In this document: one piece after another, positions 1 through 9,617 of the stretch
How positions within the stretch are numbered: position 1 is the stretch's first letter
How the letters are laid out: each line of letters begins with the position of its first letter
NCBI RefSeq assembly: GCF_041240605.1
Contig: NZ_CP162487.1
Span: 565,001-629,000 of the forward strand
Length of the DNA: 64,000 bases
Direction: 5' to 3'
Source of the DNA: Xanthomonas sp. DAR 80977
GTDB lineage: Bacteria > Pseudomonadota > Gammaproteobacteria > Xanthomonadales > Xanthomonadaceae
Notes under the pieces: model-generated
The model's input: only the letters and a program-made list of their open reading frames with translations
Database searches by the model: none
Told to the model about the DNA's origin: nothing
Made by a program: the position numbers and the translations under genes

Positions 1-2062
<2,062 letters not shown>

Positions 2063-2230
2063 ATAACCTCAAGGTGCTTCCAAGCATCCCTTAGCACGAC
2101 ACACGTCGATAGCTATCCAAACGCTCGCTACGTCACACCCTATGAGAGGCTGGCGCCCAATGCCGTCCTTCCCACACCGCACCTCCGTGCGCTGTTCGAA
2201 GACGCATCGCGGCGACACTCCAACCGTCTC

Positions 2231-2345
2231 CCTGGTGAAATTAGCGCTGTGGAACCACCCGATCCCATCCCGAACTCGGAAGTGAAACGCAGCTGCGCCG
2301 ATGGTAGTGTGGCTCAAGCCATGCGAGAGTAGGTCATCGCCAGGG
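2231..2345 (+). rRNA. rrf: 5S ribosomal RNA
   Basis: About 115 bases downstream of the 23S gene fold as a 5S rRNA: the 5' CCTGGTG pairs with the 3' CGCCAGG, and the core GAACCACCCGATCCCATCCC and CCGATGGTAGTG blocks are intact. The 23S-5S spacer (about 2063-2230) contains no tRNA that I can see. The gene belongs to the same rRNA operon as the 23S gene. Exact ends are estimated from the terminal helix. Confidence 0.95.
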
Positions 2346-2357
2346 GCTTTACCCCAA

Positions 2358-2386
2358 ATCCCCGTCCGCAAGGACGGGGATTTTTT
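2358..2386 (+). terminator. Rho-independent terminator of the rRNA operon
   Basis: A perfect 10-bp stem (ATCCCCGTCC / GGACGGGGAT) with a GCAA tetraloop is followed directly by a run of six T. It lies 12 bases after the 5S gene and is a textbook intrinsic terminator. Confidence 0.93.
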
Positions 2387-2418
2387 ATTGCGCCCGACAA
2401 ACGCAACACACCACCACC

Positions 2419-2585
2419 TCAATCCTCCTGCGCGCTCACCACGCTGCCGTCGCCCGGATCCGCACGCAGTTCCACCCGCTGGCCCGTCGACGTGCGCGCC
2501 TGCGCTTCCCACAGTCCCTCGTCGTAGTGCACGTCGTGCACCTGCGTGTACCCCGCCGCCGTCAGTGCCGCCGTCACCTCGACGT
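2419..2585 (-). pseudogene. PepSY-like small protein, 3' half, split by the IS element
   Basis: The minus strand encodes the C-terminal half of a small PepSY-like protein: an AALTAAGYTQVHDVHYDEGLW block followed by a short beta-rich tail ending VVSAQED. It has no start of its own; the open frame runs into the IS element at 2586. Removing the IS and one ACGT target copy joins it in frame to the piece at 3784-4093, giving SASEVDVEVTAAL across the junction. The joined protein has two copies of a unit of the form GY-x(5)-F/Y-x-D/E-GLW-x-A/T-A. PepSY-like proteins of this kind are usually periplasmic; the function is unknown. Confidence 0.8.
2582..2585. repeat. Target-site duplication, left copy (ACGT)
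   Basis: ACGT lies immediately outside the left end of the IS element and recurs immediately outside the right end at 3780-3783. A 4-bp duplication is typical of the IS407 group of the IS3 family. Confidence 0.8.
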
Positions 2586-2647
2586 CCCCCCGGTTTTGAG
2601 TAGCACGGCGATTTGGAGTCCAATCCCCAACGAGACGGAGATTGGAC

Positions 2648-2911
2648 GTGAAGAAGCGCTTTTCCGAAGAGCAGATCATCGGCTTCCTGCGTGAGGCCGA
2701 AGCCGGCGTGGCGGTGAAGGACCTGTGCCGGCGTCACGGGTTCAGCGAGGCGTCCTACTACCTGTGGCGCAGCAAGTTCGGCGGCATGAGCGTGCCGGAG
2801 GCCAAGCGGCTCAAGGAGCTGGAGGCAGAGAACACGCGGCTGAAGAAGCTGCTGGCCGAGCAGCTGTTCGAGAACGACGTCATCAAGGACGCCCTGCGAA
2901 AAAAGTGGTGA
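2648..2911 (+). CDS. IS3-family transposase OrfA (HTH protein)
   Basis: An 87-residue protein with the Transposase_8 helix-turn-helix (KRFSEEQIIGFLREAEAG, then a second helix around DLCRRHGFSEASYYLWRSKFGG) and a C-terminal leucine-zipper-like stretch (LKELEAENTRLKKLLAEQ). It binds the IS ends. I chose the GTG at 2648; a TTG at 2642 is also in frame. Near its end, A6G at 2899-2905 reads A AAA AAG in frame, the classical -1 slippery heptamer used to make the OrfAB fusion. The stop TGA is at 2909. Confidence 0.88.
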   Translation: MKKRFSEEQIIGFLREAEAGVAVKDLCRRHGFSEASYYLWRSKFGGMSVPEAKRLKELEAENTRLKKLLAEQLFENDVIKDALRKKW

Positions 2912-3747
2912 CCGCACCGGCGCGCAGGATGCTGGTGCGGCACCTGATGGAGCGCGGGCTCACTGAGCGCCGGGCGCTGGCCGTGGTGCGGATGAGCGCC
3001 AGCGCGCTGCGCTACGTCCCGCGTCCGGATCGCAACGTCGAGCTGCGCGAGCGGATCCTGGCGCTGGCGCAGCGGCACAAGCGCTACGGCGTCGGGATGA
3101 TCTATCTGAAGCTGCGGCAGGAGCAGTGGCAGGTGAACTACAAGCGGGTGGAACGGCTGTATCAGCAGGCCAGGTTGCAGGTGCGCCGGCGCAAGCGGAA
3201 GAAGGTGCTGCAGGGCGAGCGCCAACCGTTGCTTCGGCCTGAAGCCGCCAACCAGGTCTGATCGATGGACTTCGTGTTCGACCGCACAGCCGAGGGCCGG
3301 GTGCTCAAGGCCCTGACCATCGTCGACGATGCCACGCGCGAGGCGGTGGCGATCGAGGTGGAGCGGGCCATCTCCGGCCACGGCGTGGCCCGGGTGCTGG
3401 ATCGGCTGGCGCTGACACGGGGTCTGCCGCAGGTGATCCGCACCGACAACGGCAAGGAGTTCTGCGGCAAGTCGATGGTGACGTGGGCCCACGAGCGCGG
3501 TGTGCAGCTGCGCTTGATCCAGCCAGGCAAGCCGAACCAGAACGCCTACATCGAGAGCTTCAACGGCCGCCTGCGCGACGAATGCCTCAACGAGCACTGG
3601 TTCCCGACGCTGCTGCACGCCCGCACCGAGATCGAGACCTGGCGACGGGAATATAACGAGGAGCGACCGAAGAAGATCTTGGGCGGCCTGACCCCGGCCG
3701 CCTATGCCCAACATCTAGCGGCCAAAGCCGCTACGATGAAACCCTGA
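2899..3747 (+). pseudogene. IS3-family transposase OrfB, interrupted by an in-frame stop
   Basis: Read in the -1 frame after the slippery site, this encodes the HTH_21 region (LVRHLMERGLTERRALAVVRMS) and the rve integrase core. The DDE residues are visible after the break: D in SMDF near 3268, D in RTDNGKEF near 3448, and E in [11 protein letters not shown] near 3553. Between AANQV and SMDF the codon at 3259-3261 is TGA. Relatives have tryptophan at this spot (VWSMDF), so a single TGG-to-TGA change is the simplest explanation. The stop separates the whole catalytic core from the DNA-binding part. The rest of the frame is open to the stop at 3745. Confidence 0.85.
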
Positions 3748-3779
3748 CTCTAAAGAGCCCCGCTACTGAAAGCGGGGGG

Positions 3780-3783
3780 ACGT
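3780..3783. repeat. Target-site duplication, right copy (ACGT)
   Basis: Matches ACGT at 2582-2585 on the other side of the IS element. Deleting the element plus one copy restores the reading frame of the interrupted gene. Confidence 0.8.
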
Positions 3784-4093
3784 CGACCTCTGAAGCGCTC
3801 AGCTTCGACGGCACCCCTTCCGCGTACACACGGCCTCCGCGCGGGCCCACTCGCACCTCCCCGCGCTTGCCGTCCCCGCTGGTGGCTTCGGTCTTCCAGA
3901 GACCGTCTTCGAATTTGAGCCTGTCCAGCTTGGTATAGCCTTGTTCGCTCAGCAGCGCCTTCACCTGCGACTGGGTCAGCGCTGCGCCGCCATGGGATGG
4001 CGCTTTCACTTGCGACTGGGCGGGATGGTTCGCTCCGTTCCATCGACGATGCGTGCTTTTAATGCATGGGGGCTTAGACTTTTTGCCTGCCAT
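3784..4093 (-). pseudogene. PepSY-like small protein, 5' half, split by the IS element
   Basis: The minus strand encodes the first PepSY-like unit (ALTQSQVKALLSEQGYTKL, then LKFEDGLWKTEA, then GEVRVGPRGGRVYAEG) and stops being gene-like at the IS end at 3780. The true start is unclear. The frame is open upstream to beyond 4093, but no signal peptide is visible, although relatives are normally exported. QSQVKA occurs twice close together (around 3965 and 4005), which suggests a small duplication or rearrangement at the 5' end. The gene may therefore have been damaged at its start as well as by the IS. Confidence 0.65.
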
Positions 4094-4178
4094 GCCAGCT
4101 TTGACGTGCCTTGTCGGTGCCGACGACATCGGCCTCGCAAAGCCGCAGCCCCTTCCCCCGTCACCAGAGAACTCTCCC

Positions 4179-5246
4179 ATGAGCCAAGCCAATGGATACG
4201 CCGCACTGGCGTCCGATCAGCCGCTGACCCCTTACGCCTTCGAGCGCCGCGCGACCGGGCCGCACGACGTCAGCATCGAGATCCTCTACTGCGGCGTCTG
4301 CCACTCCGATCTGCATACGGCGCGCAACGAGTGGCACAACACCCAGTACCCGTCGGTCCCCGGGCATGAAATCGTCGGGCGCGTGACGGCCGTCGGCGAC
4401 CAGGTCGCTGCCTTCAAGGTCGGCGATCTGGCCGGCGTCGGTTGCATGGTCGACAGCTGCCGGCATTGCGCCTCCTGCGCCGACGGCGAGGAGCAGTACT
4501 GCGAGAGCGGCTTCGTCGGTACCTACAACGGCCCGATGTTCGGCGGCGAGAACACCTATGGCGGCTACTCCGACCATATCGTGGTCGATCAGAAGTACGT
4601 GCTGCATATCCGCCATGCCGAACAGGACCTCGCCGCGGTGGCGCCGCTGCTGTGCGCCGGCATCACCACCTATTCGCCGCTGAACCACTGGAAGGTGGGA
4701 CCGGGCAAGAAGGTCGGCATCGTCGGCCTGGGCGGTCTGGGCCACATGGGCGTGAAGATCGCGCACGCGATGGGCGCGCATGTGGTGCTGTTCACGACGT
4801 CGGCCAACAAGAAGGCCGACGCGCTGCGCCTGGGCGCCGACGAAGTGGTGGTGTCCAAGTCGCCGGAAGAGATGGCGGCGCATACCAACAGCTTCGACTT
4901 CATCCTCAATACCGTCGCCGCCTCGCACGACCTGGACGCGTTCCTGACCCTGCTCAAGCGCGATGGCACGATGACACTGGTCGGTGCACCGGCCGAACCG
5001 CATCCCTCGCCGACCGTGTTCAACCTGATCATGAAGCGCCGGCAGCTGGCCGGCTCGTTGATCGGCGGCATCCGCGAGACCCAGGAGATGCTCGATTTCT
5101 GCGCCAAGCACGGCATCGTGTCGGACATCGAGACGATCGAGATGGGGCAGATCAACGAGGCCTACGAGCGCATGCTCAAGGGCGACGTGAAGTACCGCTT
5201 CGTCATCGACATGGCCAGCCTGAAGAACGCCAAGCAGGCCGCTTGA
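4179..5246 (+). CDS. Zinc-dependent NAD(P)(H) alcohol dehydrogenase (YahK/cinnamyl-alcohol type)
   Basis: A 355-residue medium-chain dehydrogenase/reductase that interconverts alcohols and aldehydes. The catalytic zinc site is seen as CGVCHSD (about residues 37-43), GHE (about 66) and a later C in LLCAGITTY. The structural zinc cysteines are in CRHCASCADGEEQYC. The nucleotide-binding motif is GLGGLGHMG near residue 184. Length and motif order match YahK and plant-type CAD enzymes, which are usually NADPH-dependent with broad aldehyde range. I chose the ATG at 4179 (MSQANGYAAL), the usual start; a longer frame upstream is not conserved-looking. It is followed by a strong terminator and appears monocistronic. 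Confidence 0.92.
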   Translation: MSQANGYAALASDQPLTPYAFERRATGPHDVSIEILYCGVCHSDLHTARNEWHNTQYPSVPGHEIVGRVTAVGDQVAAFKVGDLAGVGCMVDSCRHCASCADGEEQYCESGFVGTYNGPMFGGENTYGGYSDHIVVDQKYVLHIRHAEQDLAAVAPLLCAGITTYSPLNHWKVGPGKKVGIVGLGGLGHMGVKIAHAMGAHVVLFTTSANKKADALRLGADEVVVSKSPEEMAAHTNSFDFILNTVAASHDLDAFLTLLKRDGTMTLVGAPAEPHPSPTVFNLIMKRRQLAGSLIGGIRETQEMLDFCAKHGIVSDIETIEMGQINEAYERMLKGDVKYRFVIDMASLKNAKQAA

Positions 5247-5315
5247 TGCGGTGGCATAGCCGGCCGCGCAACCGCGCGGTCGGCCATGCGCTCTCGCTGC
5301 GCAATGTTCGACCAG

Positions 5316-5349
5316 ACGCCTGGACACGCGAGTGCCCAGGCGTTTTTTA
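5316..5349 (+). terminator. Rho-independent terminator after the alcohol dehydrogenase
   Basis: The inverted repeat ACGCCTGG / CCAGGCGT is followed by TTTTTT. It lies about 70 bases after the dehydrogenase stop codon. Confidence 0.85.
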
Positions 5350-5416
5350 TGCGGGTTATGCGTCATGACCTTACGTTGAGCGGTTTGCGTCCCCGTGGTG
5401 ATAGGCAACGAAACTT

Positions 5417-5505
5417 GTAGGAGCGGCTCTGGGGACCGTGACCCAGGACGGTTTATTGCACCAGGCCTTATCGGGAGCGCCTGTCGCGGCTAAAGCCGCT
5501 CCTAC
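5417..5505. repeat. REP-type palindrome pair (degenerate left copy)
   Basis: The right unit (GTCGCGGCTAAAGCCGCTCCTAC) is a clear member of the GTAG-type REP family found elsewhere in the window; the left unit (GTAGGAGCGGCTCTGG) keeps only the foot and half of the stem. The pair lies between the convergent dehydrogenase and M28 genes. The 375-base gap 5247-5621 holds this repeat and the two terminator hairpins and nothing else I can recognise. Confidence 0.7.
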
Positions 5506-5562
5506 AGGGAAGCGCTGGCTCGAGCGCCAGCGGCGCTGTCGATGCCGTGCACAACGGTTCGA

Positions 5563-5592
5563 AACGACAACGGCGCCGCAGCGCCGTTGTCG
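5563..5592 (-). terminator. Hairpin downstream of the M28 peptidase gene
   Basis: A perfect 12-bp stem (CGACAACGGCGC / GCGCCGTTGTCG) with a 4-base loop lies about 30 bases beyond the M28 stop. On the minus strand it is followed by only TTTC, so it is a weak intrinsic terminator or an mRNA-end stabiliser. Confidence 0.5.
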
Positions 5593-5621
5593 TGACCGTC
5601 GCCAAGCAGCGCGTCAGCCGA

Positions 5622-7352
5622 TCATTTGCCCGGTGCCGGCGTCGCCGGCTTGGCGCCGCCCATCATGCTGTCGCGGGCCGCCTTGAACGGATTGTCCTGG
5701 TACCAGTTCGGCCACGTGTCGCCTGCCGCCAGTTCCTTGCCGACGCCATAGACGGCCTGCAGGTCGTCCATCACCCCGTCGAGCTTCCAGGTGGCCGGAT
5801 CGTACTGGTCGGCGGGGGTGTGGTAGCGGTGCTTGCCGTAGTCCTCGGAGGCACGCTTGCCGGCATCGATGCCGCCGTCGATCAGGTCTTCGCCGCCATC
5901 GATGTACAGCGCCGGCACGCCGGCCTTGGCGAAGTTGAAGTGATCGGAACGGAAGTAGAAGCCGCTCTGCGGCGACGACTCGGCATGCAGCACGCGACCC
6001 TGCGCGGCGGCGATCGGCTTGAGCAGGTCTTCCAGCTCCGAGCTGCCGAACCCGTTGACCACCAGATCCTTGGCGCGGCCGGCGACCGGCATGGCGTCGA
6101 GGTTGATGACGCCGGCGATCTTGTTCAGCGGGAAGGTCGGGTGGGCGACGTAGTACTTGGAACCGAGCAGGCCCGATTCCTCCAGGGTCACCGCCAGGAA
6201 CACCACCGAGCGCTCCGGTTTGGGCTGCTGGTGCACGAACGCGTCGGCGACCTCGAGGATGCCGGCGACGCCGGTCGCGTTGTCGACCGCGCCGTTGTAG
6301 ATGTTGTCGCCGGCTTCGCCCTCGTGCTTGCCCAGGTGATCCCAGTGCGCCATGTACAGCACCGCTTCGTCGGCGCGGCTGCCGCCGGGCAGCACGCCGA
6401 CCACGTTGCGCGACTTCTTCTCGGAGATGGTGCTCTTCAGGTCCACCGACAGCTTGGCCTTCAGCGGCACCGGCTTGAAGCCGCGCTTGCTCGCGTCCTT
6501 GTAGGCCTGGTCGAGATCCAGCCCGGCGTCGGCGAACAGCTGCTTGGCGGCCTGCGCGGTGATCCAGCCCTGTGCCGGGATGCGCGGTTCCGGATCGTCC
6601 TTGGCCGGCAGGTCGTACTGCGCGCCGGACCAGGAATTCTTCACCACGTCCCAACCGTAGCTGGCGCCGGGGGTGTCGTGCACGATCAGCGCGGCCGCCG
6701 CGCCCTTGCGCGCGGCTTCCTCGAACTTGTAGGTCCAGCGCCCGTAGTAGGTCATGCGCTTGCCTTCGAACAACGCGCCGTCCTCGGTGTGGAAGCCGGG
6801 GTCGTTGACGAACATCACCACCGTCTTGCCCTTCCAGTCCTGGTCCGCGTAGTCGTTCCACTTCTGCTCGGGGGCGTCCACGCCGTAGCCGACGAACACC
6901 ATGTCGCTGGCGTCGATCTTGACCTCGGTCTGGCCGGTGCGGGTGCCGATCACCATGTCGGTGCCGAACTTCAGTTCGCGCGGCTTGCCGTTCTGTTCCA
7001 GCTTCAGCGTGGTGTTCGGATCGGCCGTGGTCTCGGTCATCGCCACGTCCTGGAACCAGCTGTCGCCGTTGCCGGGCTGCAGGCCGATGCGCTGCATCTG
7101 GTCGCGGATGTAGGAGACGGTCTTTTCCTCGCCGGCGGTGCCGGGGCCGCGGCCTTCGAACGCGTCCGAGGACAGGGTCTTGACCAACTCGCCGAAGTCG
7201 GCCGGCGTGATCTCGGGAGAGAAGGCGTGGGCCGCGGCGGCCACAGGAGCGGGCGGCGGCGGCGCGGTATCGGCGGCCGGGGCGGGCGCCTCGCGCTTGC
7301 ACGCGGTCAGCGCGGCCGCGGCGGCCAGGCACAGCACAAGCTTGCGGGACAT
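5622..7352 (-). CDS. M28-family zinc metallopeptidase, PA-domain lipoprotein
   Basis: A 576-residue exported aminopeptidase-like enzyme. It starts with a lipoprotein signal peptide (lipobox LTAC, Cys at about 18) followed by an Ala/Pro linker. A protease-associated (PA) domain lies around residues 140-270, starting near VFVGYGVDAPEQKWNDY. The M28 core then shows the co-catalytic zinc ligands: HWDHLG, VDNATGVAGILE, LEESGLLGSKYY and SDHFNF. It probably removes N-terminal residues from peptides in the periplasm or at the outer membrane; the substrate cannot be read from sequence. The gene appears to stand alone, with a hairpin after it. No active-site residue looks missing. Confidence 0.92.
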   Translation of the reverse strand: MSRKLVLCLAAAAALTACKREAPAPAADTAPPPPAPVAAAAHAFSPEITPADFGELVKTLSSDAFEGRGPGTAGEEKTVSYIRDQMQRIGLQPGNGDSWFQDVAMTETTADPNTTLKLEQNGKPRELKFGTDMVIGTRTGQTEVKIDASDMVFVGYGVDAPEQKWNDYADQDWKGKTVVMFVNDPGFHTEDGALFEGKRMTYYGRWTYKFEEAARKGAAAALIVHDTPGASYGWDVVKNSWSGAQYDLPAKDDPEPRIPAQGWITAQAAKQLFADAGLDLDQAYKDASKRGFKPVPLKAKLSVDLKSTISEKKSRNVVGVLPGGSRADEAVLYMAHWDHLGKHEGEAGDNIYNGAVDNATGVAGILEVADAFVHQQPKPERSVVFLAVTLEESGLLGSKYYVAHPTFPLNKIAGVINLDAMPVAGRAKDLVVNGFGSSELEDLLKPIAAAQGRVLHAESSPQSGFYFRSDHFNFAKAGVPALYIDGGEDLIDGGIDAGKRASEDYGKHRYHTPADQYDPATWKLDGVMDDLQAVYGVGKELAAGDTWPNWYQDNPFKAARDSMMGGAKPATPAPGK

Positions 7353-7433
7353 GGGGGCTCCTGGGGTCTGAGGAATCCCGATTCTATAGGCAAGTTCCGC
7401 GCAGGCGTTGTCGCCGGCGCAGGCAACGCCGGA

Positions 7434-8099
7434 TCAGTTGTCCGGCGCTGTGTCGCCGTCGAACGGCTGCGCGGTGGCGCCGCTGATCGGACCGGTCTTG
7501 GCGCTGCGGTGCACGTACAGGCTCACTTCGCGCTCGAAATGCAGCGGCCCGTCGATCACCGCGCGCGGGCCGATGATGATGCGCGGCTTGCGCGCCGGCT
7601 TGAACGACATGCTGAAGCTGGGCTTCTTGATTTCGATGCCGCCGCCGACGTGCGAGTCGTGGCCGACGGTGATGTCGCCGTTGACCGTCTCGATGCCGCC
7701 CTGCAGCTGCGTGGCGACCAGGCCGATGCTGCCGTTGACGCTCTCCACGCTGCCGCCGACGCGGCCGCCGCGGTCGACGAAGATGCCGCCGTTGACCGTC
7801 TCGATGGAATCGGCGATCTGCACCTGCTGGCCCACGCGGATGCCGCCGTTGACCGTGGACAGGCCCTTGGCCTGCGCGTTGTCGGCGATCTTGAGGCTGC
7901 CGTTGACGGTTTCCACATCGCCGACGCTGGCGCCGGATTCGACGCTGATCCCGCCGTTCACCGTTTCCAGGTCGCCATACTGCTTGCCGGCCTCGGCGGT
8001 GATGCTGCCGTTGACCTTGCTGATGCCTTCCGCGGCCAGGGCGGGTCCGGCGATCAGGGCCAGCGCCAACAGGACCGATAAATGCGTACGCTTCATCAT
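7434..8099 (-). CDS. Exported VNG-repeat beta-solenoid protein (polymer-forming type)
   Basis: A 221-residue protein with a signal peptide (MKRTHLSVLLALALIAGPALA). Residues about 23-165 consist of about seven to eight tandem 18-20-residue units, each with the core VETVNGGI or V-x-S-VNGSI separated by G-rich turns. Such a period is typical of a one-turn-per-repeat beta-helix, as in bactofilin-like and polymer-forming proteins. The C-terminal 55 residues (from KKPSFSMSFKPARKPRII) are a different, basic domain ending in IDGPLHFEREV. I see no catalytic motif. It may be a structural periplasmic protein. It is divergent from the EnvC-like gene, with the starts about 100 bases apart. Confidence 0.8.
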   Translation of the reverse strand: MMKRTHLSVLLALALIAGPALAAEGISKVNGSITAEAGKQYGDLETVNGGISVESGASVGDVETVNGSLKIADNAQAKGLSTVNGGIRVGQQVQIADSIETVNGGIFVDRGGRVGGSVESVNGSIGLVATQLQGGIETVNGDITVGHDSHVGGGIEIKKPSFSMSFKPARKPRIIIGPRAVIDGPLHFEREVSLYVHRSAKTGPISGATAQPFDGDTAPDN

Positions 8100-8198
8100 C
8101 CACCTCCAGAACGCCGGCCAGTCGCGGCAGCAATCGTGGGGGCGATCACAACACGCTTCGCTACAATCCGCACCTGCCTGAAGTCATTGGACCCGCCC

Positions 8199-9512
8199 TT
8201 GCCCGCAACCGTCTCCGCTCCGTTGCGTCCCGCGTTGCCCCCCGGGGCGGGGCGGCGCCTGTCCGCCTGTCGGCGCGCGGCGACGCAGCTGCTGATGGCG
8301 ACGCTGTTGCTGCTGGCCGCGAGCCTGGCGCCGGCGCAGAACCCGCGCGAGGCCGAGCGGCGCCTGGAGAAAGTGCGCGGCGAGCTGAAGAGCGTGGCCG
8401 AGGAGCGGCGCCAGCTGGAAGGCAAGCGTGGCGACGCCGCGCGGCAGCTGCGCGAGGCCGACGAGAAGGTGGCCACGACCGGGCGCAGCCTGGCGCAGAC
8501 CCAGCAGGCGCTGCGCCAGCACCAGCAGACCCTGGCCGAACTGGAGCGCAAGCGCGACACGCTGCGCAACGGCCTGGTGCGGCAGCGCGCCGAACTGGCG
8601 CAGCTGCTGCGCGCGGCCTACGCGATCGGCGGCAACGCGCCGCTGAAGCTGCTGCTGGCGCAGGACCGGGTGGCCGACGCCAACCGCCTGCTGGCCTATC
8701 ACCGCTATCTGCAGCGCGAGCGCGCGCAGCGCATCGCCACACTGACCCATGAGCTGCAGGCATTGGAACAGGTACAGCACGAGGTGACGGCCAAGCAGCA
8801 GCAACTGAGCGCAGCGCAGCGCCAGCAGCAGGAACAGGCGGCAGCCCTGCAGCGCGACCGCAAGCAGCGCGCCAGCCTGGTGTCCGAACTGGACCAGCGC
8901 TACCAGGACCGCAGCGAGCGCGAGAAGGCGCTGGGCCAGGACGCCAAGGCGCTGGAAACGCTGTTGGCCAATCTGCGCGCGGCCGCCGCGCGTGCCGAGG
9001 CCGAGCGCCGCGCGGCGGCCAAGCGCGCCGCGGCCGAACAGGCCGCGCAGGCCAAGGCCGCGGCGAAGAATCCTTCGCGCGGCGGCAGCAAGGTGCCGCC
9101 CAAGGTGGTGGCCTCGGCGCCGGCGCTGAAGGTCGGCGGCCTGGGCTGGCCGCTGTCCGGCGATCTGATCGCGCGCTACGGCGGCAAGCTGCCGGACGGG
9201 CGCACCAGCAACGGGGTGCTGATCGCCGCGCCGGCCGGCAGCACCATCACCGCCGTGGCCGACGGCACGGTGGTGTTCTCCGACTGGATGACCGGCTACG
9301 GCATGATCCTGATCGTGGACCACGGCAACGGCTACATGAGCCTGTACGCCCACAACGATGCGTTGCTGCGCGATCCCGGCGACCGGGTCAAGCGCGGCGA
9401 TGCGGTGGCCAAGGTCGGCAATTCCGGCGGCCAGGGGCGCCCGGCGCTGTATTTCGAATTGCGCCGCAACGGCCAGCCGGTGGATCCCTCATCGTGGCTG
9501 CAGCGCCGCTGA
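8199..9512 (+). CDS. EnvC-like murein-hydrolase activator (coiled coil + degenerate LytM/M23)
   Basis: A protein of about 437 residues. After a signal peptide (hydrophobic core LLMATLLLLAASLAPAQ) comes a long alpha-helical coiled coil (about residues 35-290) and a C-terminal LytM/M23 domain (about 310-435). The LytM active site is degenerate: the usual HxGxD is replaced by a segment around RTSNGVLIAAP, and the HxH histidine position reads ALYFELRR. E. coli EnvC has the same losses (PSLYFEIRR), so this should be a non-catalytic activator of cell-division amidases rather than a hydrolase. Starts at TTG 8187 or 8199 or ATG 8295 are possible; 8199 keeps arginines before the hydrophobic core. It precedes the S41 protease in the same direction, an arrangement shared with many proteobacteria. 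Confidence 0.85.
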   Translation: MPATVSAPLRPALPPGAGRRLSACRRAATQLLMATLLLLAASLAPAQNPREAERRLEKVRGELKSVAEERRQLEGKRGDAARQLREADEKVATTGRSLAQTQQALRQHQQTLAELERKRDTLRNGLVRQRAELAQLLRAAYAIGGNAPLKLLLAQDRVADANRLLAYHRYLQRERAQRIATLTHELQALEQVQHEVTAKQQQLSAAQRQQQEQAAALQRDRKQRASLVSELDQRYQDRSEREKALGQDAKALETLLANLRAAAARAEAERRAAAKRAAAEQAAQAKAAAKNPSRGGSKVPPKVVASAPALKVGGLGWPLSGDLIARYGGKLPDGRTSNGVLIAAPAGSTITAVADGTVVFSDWMTGYGMILIVDHGNGYMSLYAHNDALLRDPGDRVKRGDAVAKVGNSGGQGRPALYFELRRNGQPVDPSSWLQRR

Positions 9513-9617
9513 GCGCCGCCGCGGCGCGGCATTCAACGCGAATTTAGCCTGCTTTCGCGCATAATCCGGACAGTTGCGCCGTGCACGGCGCAGGCCATCC
9601 CCCAATCGGAGTGCTTC

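Larger units (their letters stand above)
2586..3779 (+). mobile_element. IS3-family (IS407-group) insertion sequence, 1194 bp
   Basis: The element is bounded by imperfect terminal inverted repeats: the left end reads CCCCCCGGTTTTGAGTAGC and the reverse complement of the right end reads CCCCCCGCTTTCAGTAGC. It carries orfA (helix-turn-helix) and orfB (DDE integrase) in overlapping -1 frames, and is flanked by a 4-bp ACGT duplication. It sits inside a minus-strand PepSY-like gene. orfB carries an in-frame stop at 3259, so this copy is probably unable to move by itself. The intact ends and duplication suggest a fairly recent insertion. Confidence 0.92.

Noticed and set aside
2063..2230. tRNA gene in the 23S-5S spacer
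   Set aside because: No cloverleaf or CCA end found.
4053..4178. N-terminal extension of the alcohol dehydrogenase to 4053
   Set aside because: The extra 42 residues overlap the remains of the PepSY-like gene and do not resemble the family; MSQANGYAAL is the usual start.
5547..8081. 844-codon open frame on the plus strand
   Set aside because: It is the antisense of the M28 and VNG-repeat genes; long antisense frames are common in GC-rich DNA, and its composition (His/Arg/Val/Gly-rich) is not protein-like.
8199..9512. Active M23 endopeptidase
   Set aside because: The zinc-binding histidines are missing in the same places as in EnvC.
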